A stretch of DNA of 64,000 nt, taken from contig LSRX01001138.1 in NCBI GenBank assembly GCA_001939145.1, forward strand, positions 1-64,000, written 5' to 3'. Position numbers and translations under genes: made by a program. This document shows, piece after piece, positions 34,301 to 45,200 of the stretch; position 1 is the first letter of the stretch; each line of letters begins with the position of its first letter. The DNA is from Symbiodinium microadriaticum (taxonomy: Eukaryota; Sar; Dinophyceae; Suessiales; Symbiodiniaceae). The notes below the pieces were generated by a model that saw only the letters and a program-made list of their open reading frames with translations, ran no database searches and was not told the DNA's origin.

Positions 34301-37029
34301 CTTCCGCGCATGCCCTTCATCCGGGTTTCCGGCTTTAGCAGCCGTGCCAGCGGGATCGCACACGGCTGCCAACTGATGTCAGACACAGTGCATGCCAGAG
34401 CACCCCAACCCTAAATCCTAAACTAAACTACCATTCAAAGGAAGCTGCGAGAGCAGGGCATGGTAAGATATGGTAAGGTCGGCACTCTATGGTATCCTTC
34501 TGGATGTTTCGAACCTGTGTGTGCGGTACCCAGAAGGTAAACGCCAGCGACGCAAACGGAAGCATTTCCGGGCTACGCTGAGAACGTGGCATTCGCCATG
34601 TAGCCCGTCTGCTGCTGTTCGATAAGTGCCCCTGCCTCTGGCTCAGATGACGAGATACTTTTGAATACATGGCAGGAGCTTCTGGGTGCGCTGCAACATG
34701 ACCCAATGAGTAGCCCAGCTTGCAGTCCAGCACCGTCGGCATCGGACTCAAAGCAATGTGCCTGCTCCACTACAACCACTCTCCGACTCTTTATCAAGGG
34801 ACGAAGAATGACAGTAAAGACGCGGCAGAAGGCTTCCAACACGGCCTCAAGCTATGTGGATGCTGCTCGAAGCAGGTGACGGTTCGCTTGCCCTCTTTCC
34901 CTCTCCTGCAGAAGGATCTTTCAAGCACACAGCAACTCGCCTCCCGTTGTCCGCACTGGGAGAGCTCCCTCGCAAATGGGCGCCGGGCAACGCGAGGCGT
35001 CGCGCAACAAGAGCAGCGACAACCCGCTCTGCTTCCATGAACGGAAACCTCGGCAAAGAGTGTCTACATGCAAGGCGTGAAACCAGATGTAGCAATTACA
35101 ATTTGCCGGGATCTTCGCGTCGGAAGGCCATCAATCCCATCGGTCCTGCAGCTTCCACGTGCTTTCGACAAACAACTGCTCCGACCATCAAACAACTAAG
35201 CGTCTGACCCCTGGACCGCACAGCCCACACGCCTTAACCTCTGAATACACCGTGCCAGCAACAACTATGCTCCTGAAGACCAGGGCGTTCTGCGCATCAG
35301 AAGGCAGCCTGACTTGCAATGCCGCGTGCCGCCCAGCTCAGACGCACATGATCGGACTAGGTCTTTTTTGAAGGCTCTTCTTTTCCGCCATCCTGCTCTT
35401 TGTCATCGGGCCTAGTATTACGTTTAGGCTTGGGACTTTATCAAGGCGCGGGGTTTGGGGCGAAGAAAGTCAGGGACGTTTAGGGCTGCAGGTTCGGGGT
35501 TCAAGCCGAAACAGGCACCACAGGCTGTCTGCAAGTCGGATTTCACCACCAGGGCATGTACACTGCAGGCCCCGGCTCAAATAAGGAACAAGGGGTCCTG
35601 GAGATGCCCTGGCCATTGCGGAAGTGCAGCCAAGTCGCAGAGCGTAGTACTTAGCCAACGCTTCAGGCAGCATCCTCAAGGCAACTTCCTGGACAAGAAA
35701 GTGCTGGGTGGCAAGTGACCAAGTATAGCCAGTAGGTCATGTGTGCATGCATGTCTGTCTGGCAGTATGTGTCTGCCTGCCTGCCTGGCTTGCTGTAGGC
35801 AGGCCGGCCGGCCGGCCGGCAGGAAGGCAGGGAGAGAGGTAGGTAGGAATGTATAGGGTGATGGTTGTTTCAGGCGCCATGGTTCAGCACATGGAACGGC
35901 GTTATCAAGCACTTGCGCCGGATTAATCGAGAACAGGTTCTCAGGCGCAAGGCGGGGGCCTTTTCAGGCACATGGAAAAGATTTTTCAGACACGTGCAAC
36001 GGACTCCCAAAACCCTATGCACTTCACCCTAGACAAGACCGTTCTTGATAATTCACGCGCATCTTTTTTGATAAATCGCATGCTTGTCTCTGATAAACCT
36101 GCAATGAAAACTCAAAAGACAGCTCCCGGTATGTATGCACGTCTGCAGTCTATCTATCCATCCACCTATCTCTCCACCTATCTACCCCCATCCATCCATA
36201 TTATGTGGATCGACCTGTGTGTCGCTCCATCGATCTATCGATCTATCTAGCAATCTATCGTTCTGTCAGTTCTACCTATCAATCTCTGCATCTTATTGTC
36301 CATCCGTCTGTTTGCCGGCCTATCCACCTATCTGCCTATCTGTCGCTTGTCGATCTGTCTATCTATACAGCCGTTACCATCCATCCATCCATCCATCCTT
36401 GATGGATGGATAGACCTGTTGTAGAAAGTCGTGCAACTACCCCAATCCCATCCCGAGCAAAAAACATAAGCCCTCAACGCACATGTTGTTCGTGAACCCT
36501 TTTGGCTGACGCCTGCCTCCGAACACAGCTCGGCAGGCTTCTCGCAGCGTAGCCTGGCACGGCTTCGTCTCGGTCGGTTTTGCATGCTGGGCTCAGGGCA
36601 AGGAGTGAAACATCCCTGGGCTTTTTGGGAAGCCATCCTGTTTCTGAGAGGCTATTCTGTCTGCAGGACAGTGGGCCTTTCATAAGCTTTCTGGGAGGGG
36701 CAGCAGTGTATGTAAGCGTTCTGCGAGTATGTCCTGTCGGACGGGCGAAAGCTTATAGAAACCTCATAAGAGCCCTTGCAAGAACCAGCTGCTGTTGACC
36801 CAGGGTGCATAGGCGAGGCATGCTGCGAGCCGCGACTACAGCCTTAACTATCCTAAACCTTCAGGGTTTGGGGTTGAGGGTTCCTGGTTCCTGCATTCGC
36901 AGGGCTTTGTGTCTCCTGCATTGCTACAGGGTCTTGAGTTTTGTTTTGGAGTTTAGAGCTTTGGATTTTGCTTCCGTCACTCAAGGAACAGCCACGCAAG
37001 GATGTTTTCTTTCCTCGCCGGCTTCGGGC
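34301..37029. other. Stretch without a supported gene
   Basis: Only short frames with no recognisable motifs. Contains TGCC/GGCC-type simple sequence at about 35755-35850 and TCTA/TCCA tetranucleotide arrays at about 36145-36410, the latter with a short inverted TCCATCC / GGATGGA arrangement near 36380-36412. Confidence 0.4.
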
Positions 37030-37836
37030 TTAGGGTCTAGATGGTCTAGGGCTTGGGGTTTTGGGGCTTGGGTTTGGGGCTCCACGGTGAGAGGTGCCCC
37101 GGCGCCTGTGCATCTCGCGACCTGAGTTGGCGTCCCTCTGACTTTCTCGAAACCTCTTTTGCCCCATCTTATCCAAGAGGCGGAGCAGTCTGGTCTGATA
37201 CAGCTTGGGGAAGAAATCGTCGGAAATCATGATGACGCCGGCCTGCACATGCCAAGCTTTTCTACTTGTTTTCATTCTGCCAAAGAGACAGTCAGCGCGG
37301 CAGCCGGGGCCGAGATGCGGACATGCAAACAGTAGTCATGGTGGCGCGTGACGATAACCTCCACAATTTCCTCGAGAATCATCTCTAACGTCATCCTGGG
37401 TGCACGGCGGAGGTGCAAACTTGACGGCCGCAGGCCGTCTGCTGCGCATTGATCGCGGTGTGGTGCAAGGCCGCAGCTCGCGCTGCAAGAGCTCTTCGCC
37501 AACATAGCAGAGGGTGGGCCTGATCTGCATGGCCACCTGCTGTCGGAGCAGGTTAGAGCATAATGGAAACGGCCACCACGTGGCCTCCACTGTCAGCGTG
37601 CTCGAGCCGCAGGAAACGAAGTGGTAGATGTCGCGGTTCAAAGCTTGCCTGTGCAGGAGCTCTCGTAGCAGAGCCTTACACAGCCGATGCTCACCAGAAG
37701 CCTGCTGAGCGAAAGGTTGCCGGCGACTTCGCTCAAGACGGCGCAGGCGCTGTCGAAGCCTGCACGGGAGCACCAATGCAACATGCATGCGTGAGTAGAA
37801 CATTGCCTTTAATGGCATAGGTCCATGCACGCGCAC
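37030..37836 (-). other. Candidate exons of an unrecognised minus-strand gene
   Basis: Three protein-like stretches in order on the minus strand: about 37480-37790 (contains DIYHFVSCGSSTLTVEATWW), about 37275-37395 (MTLEMILEEIVEVIVTRHHD) and about 37160-37243 (AGVIMISDDFFPKLYQTRLL after a CAG acceptor). Composition and splice-like boundaries suggest a real gene, possibly continuing upstream across the 8-bp satellite to a Pro/Ala-rich stretch at 38902-39322. I do not recognise the product. Confidence 0.35.
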
Positions 37837-37902
37837 ATATCATACATCCGTACATGCATACATCCATGCAAGTATACACAGAGAGTGTATATGAATGTGA
37901 GA

Positions 37903-37903
37903 C

Positions 37904-37934
<31 letters not shown>

Positions 37935-38900
37935 CAGAGAGACAGAGAGACAGAGAGACAGAGAGACAGAGAGACAGAGAGACAGAGAGACAGAGAGACA
38001 GAGAGACAGAGAGACAGAGAGACAGAGAGACAGAGAGACAGAGAGACAGAGAGACAGAGAGACAGAGAGACAGAGAGACAGAGAGACAGAGAGACAGAGA
38101 GACAGAGAGACAGAGAGACAGAGAGACAGAGAGACAGAGAGACAGAGAGACAGAGAGACAGAGAGACAGAGAGACAGAGAGACAGAGAGACAGAGAGACA
38201 GAGAGACAGAGAGACAGAGAGACAGAGAGACAGAGAGACAGAGAGACAGAGAGACAGAGAGACAGAGAGACAGAGAGACAGAGAGACAGAGAGACAGAGA
38301 GACAGAGAGACAGAGAGACAGAGAGACAGAGAGACAGAGAGACAGAGAGACAGAGAGACAGAGAGACAGAGAGACAGAGAGACAGAGAGACAGAGAGACA
38401 GAGAGACAGAGAGACAGAGAGACAGAGAGACAGAGAGACAGAGAGACAGAGAGACAGAGAGACAGAGAGACAGAGAGACAGAGAGACAGAGAGACAGAGA
38501 GACAGAGAGACAGAGAGACAGAGAGACAGAGAGACAGAGAGACAGAGAGACAGAGAGACAGAGAGACAGAGAGACAGAGAGACAGAGAGACAGAGAGACA
38601 GAGAGACAGAGAGACAGAGAGACAGAGAGACAGAGAGACAGAGAGACAGAGAGACAGAGAGACAGAGAGACAGAGAGACAGAGAGACAGAGAGACAGAGA
38701 GACAGAGAGACAGAGAGACAGAGAGACAGAGAGACAGAGAGACAGAGAGACAGAGAGACAGAGAGACAGAGAGACAGAGAGACAGAGAGACAGAGAGACA
38801 GAGAGACAGAGAGACAGAGAGACAGAGAGACAGAGAGACAGAGAGACAGAGAGACAGAGAGACAGAGAGACAGAGAGACAGAGAGACAGAGAGACAGAGA
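37903..38900. repeat. (GACAGAGA)n perfect 8-bp satellite, about 1 kb
   Basis: About 123 near-identical units of an 8-base repeat, ending at a single N (38901) that probably marks an unresolved join. Because the period is 8, all three frames give the same octapeptide on each strand (TERQRDRE on plus, SLSLCLSV on minus). The long open frames here are therefore not genes. Confidence 0.97.
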
Positions 38901-38901
38901 N

Positions 38902-40097
38902 CCAGAGCTGGAGGAGCCGAGCTCTGAGCTTCCGAAGCCGCTGCTTGGGCGGCTGGGGGAAGGGGCGGGACGGGAGGGACGGGAGGGACGGGCAAGACCA
39001 GGGAGGCCTCGGCTTTGGTTTTGTCTACAAGGAGCGGCTCGAGCTTTCCGGTTATGGGGAGGATCTCTCGTACTTCTGCCGAGGCATCGGCGAGCCAGAC
39101 CTCCCCGATGCATCTCTCATGAAACTGGGGCAGTCCATCCGCTAGCAACTTGGGGAGCGGTGGGACATCTCCAGCCCGATGTTGCTCCAAGTCGCTTCGC
39201 CTGGTCTTCTCCCTTGTTTTCCCGGGTCTCAAGTTCGGAGTTATCTTCACCTCCTTTGTGGTCTTCGGTGGGCGCCGAATTTCAAGCTGTGGAGATCCCG
39301 GCTGCGACGGCAGGTGGAGCATCTCTGCCTGTTCGCCACTAGCCCATTTGCGGAAGCTGAGTTGTTCGGGTGTTGGTTACGACTCGTTTGAACGACTGAA
39401 AGACGCGTGACTGTGGCTGGGACTTACGGGGCTGGATAAATCAGACTACTTCTTGGCACCACAGCAAGCAACAGGATCCAGTGCGAAACGTGCGGAGAGT
39501 TCTTGCCGCAGTCATGAAACGTATCCGAGCAAGGCTGTGAACCTTGTGCTATGGGAAGGAACAAGCAAAGAAGCGACCCAAAGAGTTGGACTCCTTCACA
39601 TGGCAGGCAGTCTTCCAATGCATCGAATGCTCTTTCCGAAGGCAACGGCTGAGAATTCGCTAGCTTGCAACCTGTGTCGACGTGCACTGAAGCCACAGGC
39701 GCAGCTTAAGCTCATTATCTGGAAGCTGCGCTCCCTGGATGGTAGCCTCAGGTAACACATCCTTGCGGCCACTTGTGCTCCTTGACAGCGATCCTAGCGG
39801 TAGATCTTCCTAGCTGGACTGGAGCACTTGTGGCATATAGAGCCTTCTACAACTGGTGAGGGGGCCCGACTAGACATGGGCAATGCCTCACCCTTGTGAA
39901 ACTCATGACACGAAAGGGCGGCCTGCTTGGGAGTGGCTGAGATTGATCGATCGACTGCCCTCTTGAAGATGCGCCCTTCAGCGCATGTGACACAGGCTTC
40001 TGCTTGGATTCCCAGCAGAGCCAAACACTAACCATATGAGGGTGAGACTGAGGACATTTACAGCGATGTAGGTATCGTGTTTCGAAGTCGGGTGTTA
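38902..40097. other. Between satellite and dynein 3' end; possible minus-strand exon
   Basis: The minus strand of 38902-39322 encodes a plausible stretch (LPQFHERCIGEVWLADASAEV, then a Pro/Ala-rich segment) that may belong to the gene suggested at 37.0-37.8 kb. Nothing is recognised in 39323-40097, which contains the 3' downstream region of the dynein gene. Confidence 0.35.
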
Positions 40098-42257
40098 TCA
40101 GTACTTCAATGCCAGGAAAGCGGCCACGCCTGCCTTGATCCATTTGTCTACGACCTGGTCCGTCTTCACCTCGATATACAGCACGAAGTTTGTTGAGTGC
40201 CCTGTTGTTAGGAGAGTTCCCTTCCGCGATACCATCTTGTAGCATGGGCACCGATAGTCTGCGGCGTCAGGAACACGATTCTTGACAGGCAGAAACTGCA
40301 GCGGAGGCAGATCGGTGAAGAGCTCCTTCGGACGAGACTCCTCTAGCTGGTGGGTCGTGTTGTCGAAACGCGCCCCCTCCAGGAAGATGCCGTAAACATA
40401 CACCCCATCGTCGGGAGGCGTCGTCAGCTGCGCCTTGGCATCGCTGATGTGATCCATAGTGTGCTGGCTAAAGGAGAGCAGGTCAATCTCCTCCCCATAT
40501 TTCCGGGCAAAGTTTTGCATCGCCCCCGTGAAAAACGCTTGTGGGAAGAAGATGCCACTGATCCAGAAGACGGGTGGCGCATGGCCGAGGTCGAACCACA
40601 TCTGGAAGAACCTTTTGAGATGCAAGCTCTAGCAGGGCTGCGCAGTTCGATGGTGAACTCTAAACCCCAAGCCCTGAACCCCTACACCTAAACAATAGAA
40701 CCGACTGAGAGGTTCTGCGCCCAGGCAGCCCAACGCGCGCAAGAATGTCCAAGTACCAGCTGCTGAGGGGCTTCAAGGACAAAGGACCCTTCTTGGACCA
40801 CCTCAGCTACGTTTTGCAAGTCCTTCATGCACATTACTACTCTCTACCAGAGAGCACCGGCTGAGACAGGGGCATCTCTGGCACCTCGTTGACAAACAAA
40901 GACTTGCCTGCAGCTTCCAGCTCTGCAGTCATCACGATGAGCCCTGCCACCAGGGTCGTGGGCGGTTTTTGGGTTTAGGGCTCGGCTCCAGGAGCGCTTT
41001 GGGACGACCGAACTCTCGCCTTTGATGGCTTTTCGGAAGTCTTTCAGAGAGCTTGTCATTGACCAGATCAGCTTGTTGTATCGAAGGCATTCTTGCTTGA
41101 CCACCGTGTTCATGGACTCTTCATACCTGGCGATTGAAATGCTAGACACAACACCAACTCGTGGGAGTCGTCAGCTGCTGTTGCCGCCGTGGGGCAGTGT
41201 TGGGAATTTGGTTTCGCAGACATCCAAAGGAAATGGTTTCGGCAGCCGATCTTGAATTGATGCTGCGGTGTCATCCATTACCTGCCACATGCAAGCAGGC
41301 ACAGAATGCATAGCCAGTTTCTTGCAATGCGACGCGAAGATGATGGTACGCGAGCCCAAAGACCCAAATCCCTGGATAGGTACCACTGGTAAGTGAGTGC
41401 AAAGGAGGTGCTGAATCTGCAGACCCTCCCTCGCCACCACCAGAGCTCAAGGACACCTCGGCAACCAGGCCGAAAAGAAGCTTCGATTTCGACTCTCACA
41501 CTCGCACCAGGCAGACAAGGCTTCACAACAAGCTGAAAGTACTACATGTAGTGCTCTGGGACAACGGACCGAGAACTGCTAACACCAATCACGACATGAT
41601 GGATCGACCCATCACTCACCAGCTGGAGGGAACTGAGGGCACTGCGTACTAGAATGGCGACAAAGTGCGCAGACACACGACTGTACTGGTAAGGTTCGCA
41701 TCGTTCTGACTTGAGCACCCCACCCATGATCTCCCAAATATCAAGTCGGTGAGACCGTAAACCCATTCGCAGGTCAAAACAAGACTTTCCTCGAAGCTGA
41801 ATGACATGCGGTGACGCGCTTCTGGTGCCAGAATGTGCCAGCTCAAGCTGACTCAATATACCAGCTAGCTTGGGACTGCGGGCTGCTGGGAGCTTAGGGC
41901 TTAGGGGCAAGGATTCACTTCATCAAGCATTCAGGGCTTTGGCTTGCGCTGCGGCGGCCGGCATCTCAGGACCAAGCCATGCTTTGCATCCCCGTCAGAA
42001 GCTTCAATGCTTCGTCTTGGGCCTTAGCGCTCAGTTTCGGAGAAGAAACGCTGCAATCTGCGTTCAGGCCCTGCGATGGGCCCAAAGCCCTATCTCCAAT
42101 GACCTAGCACAAAAGATCACTAAGCCTCATAAGCCTTGACCCTAAACCCTTTTGTACCCTAAACCCTAGGAAACGGAGAGAACTAAGTCTTGGGCGCAGG
42201 TGATGTTGCAGTTCTCGTGCAGGCCAAAGGCTTCGGGCATGGGATACAAAGGCAAGC
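40098..42257 (-). CDS. Dynein exons: C-terminal domain and stop
   Basis: Exons give [16 protein letters not shown] (42196-42257), [15 protein letters not shown] (41978-42022), [10 protein letters not shown] (from 41456), [17 protein letters not shown] (41196-41281), [19 protein letters not shown] (41020-41126), [19 protein letters not shown] (40874-40943), [15 protein letters not shown] (40739-40801) and the last exon 40098-40611. The last exon has [31 protein letters not shown] and [17 protein letters not shown], then ends in LALKY and a TGA. This is the canonical dynein heavy-chain C-terminus, of normal length. Confidence 0.93.
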
Positions 42258-45200
42258 CTGCCAGCCAGGCTTAGGGGGAAGGGGGCTTTAGGAACTTGTT
42301 GGTACTGCTTTGAATCAAGGCTTAAGTAGGTTTGTTTAGGTTTGGTTCAGGGTCCGGGTCTAGGGTGTTCAGTGGCGGCAGCTCGGGGAAGCAGATGTTT
42401 TACACTCGGACATGGCAGCGGTCGAGCCTTTAATGTAGGTGATGAACTCTTCCATCGTTTCTGCAGCTGGGGCATAGTAGAGGCCGCTCGTTGAATACTT
42501 GTAACCATCCTTTTGCTCCACCGACTCCGGACAGATGAAAGTCTGAAGGATCGTCGAGATGAGAAGCTTATCCTTGTCGTCGGTGACACGACCACCATAG
42601 TTGATCTTCGCACCCAGGAAGTTCAAGACCTTGTAAGGAACCTGCTCATACTGGTTGACGAAGAGCATGAGCTGCTGCCGACAGACTTGTAGATCTTCCG
42701 GTGTGAAGCCATAGGCGATGTTCCAGCCTATCGGCCCGAACTTTCGCCTGTCCTGGACAACCGCATGGAAGAAGCAGAAGCCGAAGAGCAGTGTCTTGAA
42801 GATCTCCGGCTTGTTCGACTCCTTGAAGAGTTCGTCCGAGAGCGCGGAGTATGAACGAAGCAAGTTGGCCCGCAGCCCAGAGGGCGGCTCATTCGTCATC
42901 TTAACTCCATTCTGCAGCACCTGCACCGGAAAGGACTTGGCCGGCATAGATGTGAGCCACAAACGGAAGCTGGTCTGCATGTTGTCAGGGTTGAACTGCT
43001 CCACGACAGCCTCCAAGGTGGGCATCCAAGACTCCATCAGGTGACAGTTTGAAAGCAAGACCCATCCGCCGCTGCCCTGAGCATTTTCGATGAGCTTCAT
43101 TGCCTTGGGCCCCTGTCCTTGACCCAGGGAAATGGACTCAAATCGCTTCAGCATGCCAAGCTTGTCAGCGAAGGCGATGACGTCTGAGACTGGATCAGTG
43201 CCTGGTGACAGAATGAAGATCAAGGGTGTTGTGTTCACCGAGTCGGCGAAGGATTTGCTGATGTCAAAGGTGGGTGGCTCGACGAATGCTTGACCGATCT
43301 GATGCGAAATGAATGCAATCACCGATGATTTCAAGCAGTCAATACGCATTGCCCGGATGAAGCACATCTTCTGCATGGGGGTGAGTTTGGCTTCCCAGTC
43401 CCCCGGCACTGGCTCTTTGTCAGCTTCTACAGAGTCGTAGAGCTTCTTGAAGTCAGACACATGCGAAGCAAAGTAGTCAGAGAAACCGGCGAAAGCTGGA
43501 AGGGTTGACAGCGTGAGGATTTCGTTCCACCGCGGTTTCCCCACCCATTCCTCCGGAATCGGCGGCCCTTTCTCCACCAAGTCCGCGGTCGGACCGACCT
43601 TAATTTAGGATCTACGCCTTAGCCTATAGCACACGGAGTTTAGCGTCCAAAAGTGGCGGTGCAAAGGGCGCTGAAGACTCCCTCTTGCAGCCAGCGAGCC
43701 AGCAAGAATCGCAGCTCTCCGTCATCCAAGAGCTTGTCGCCTCGATGCTCGAGTTAGAGCAACAGCTCTCTCTGCTGCATGGTTAGGGGTTTAGGGTTGA
43801 GGGGTATGGGATGCTTGTTTGTTGAGGGCTGAGGGCTTTTGGACTCTCATAACTCGGACAATGCAGGCTCAAGACTTCAGGCAAGCAAGGCTCCACGTAG
43901 TTCCGTCACGCGAGATGACTTCGTAGGGCTTTTGGGGTGTAGGGTTTAGTTAAGCGTTGAAGATTTTGGGCATTTTAGGGCATGGCTTGACACCGGCTCG
44001 GCTAAGGCCGGCACCTCGCAGAATGCTGGTGCAGAGGGCGAAGGAGAAAAGCGTCTTGTCCTTCTCGAAGAGGCCACGGCAGATGGACTGATACAACGCC
44101 TCCGTGAAGAAGCTCTTCAATATGCCGAGGCCTCGGGGTTCAACCGACTTCAAAGAGCCGAAACTCTCTCACCTTATAGGCCAAGCGACGCTCTTCGAAG
44201 TCTTCTGACTTCGGAGACGTATCAATAGCGATCGTGAAAAGCTTTTGGAACCACTGCAGGCTGTACCTCAGCAGACTTCTGACGGATGCATGCACTCTAG
44301 CAGCACGGTGATAAACTATGAGATGACATGGAATTCTATGACATGCCATAACATGCAACCACATGCTACAAATACAAAGGTATGCTACGAAGTGCAAGAA
44401 TTTCCTATAATGTGTCAGGATATGTCAGGCACCAGCAGCTTGCATCCGAGCTACTGATACATAGGGTCAATGTTCGTCAGTTCCACGATGCAGAAGAACA
44501 GCACAGCAGTTCGGAATGCCACAGGTCGATAGCTCTCACGTGCCGCATCGATGTTCTTCTCCGTCACCTGCTATCATATGCACTCCCGGCACACTGATCT
44601 GGACATGGTAAGCAGGGGTGTGCCTCTGCCACTTTCTTCTTTTCGTTGATGTCGTCTGAGACGGCTTTGGAATCTGTCACCTGCCACCAGTTGTATCATC
44701 TATCACATCTTGAAACATAAAGCATTCTAGAATGCCTTTTCCAAACGAGACCCTTCGTCTCGGAGAGCCCGCCTTGTCAACCAAGGTGTCGTCTTCCAGC
44801 ACGTCGCCCTCGCTCGTGGCCAACAACCGAAGGATGTCATCCTCAAGGTTTAGGGCTAAAAATGATTACGATGTATGCTCTCAGAACTCGGGCTAGCCAG
44901 ATGAGGTCGCACAGTTTCAAGTCGAACAACTAACGGTGCAAACTTGCAGCTGCATCACGAATCAGCTCACCAAATGACCAACTAACCAATTGACAAAGAA
45001 CTGAGTGCAAGGCTTTTTGCTCCGCTCTCGCGGTGAAGCTCCCATTCCCCGGTGTTAGGAGACATTTTTGTGTCTCAACCCCCGAATCTTCAAGCCCCTC
45101 TTGAAACCCTCCGTTCTGCTCACATCCGCTTCAGCAGGGCGGGTATTCGACGTCGTCCGGCAAGTGCACAGCCAGCAACAAGCGCGACGGAAGCAGCAAG

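Noticed and set aside
37733-39342. Open frames of 350-530 codons on both strands
   Set aside because: They are translations of the 8-bp GACAGAGA satellite; the same octapeptide appears in every frame.
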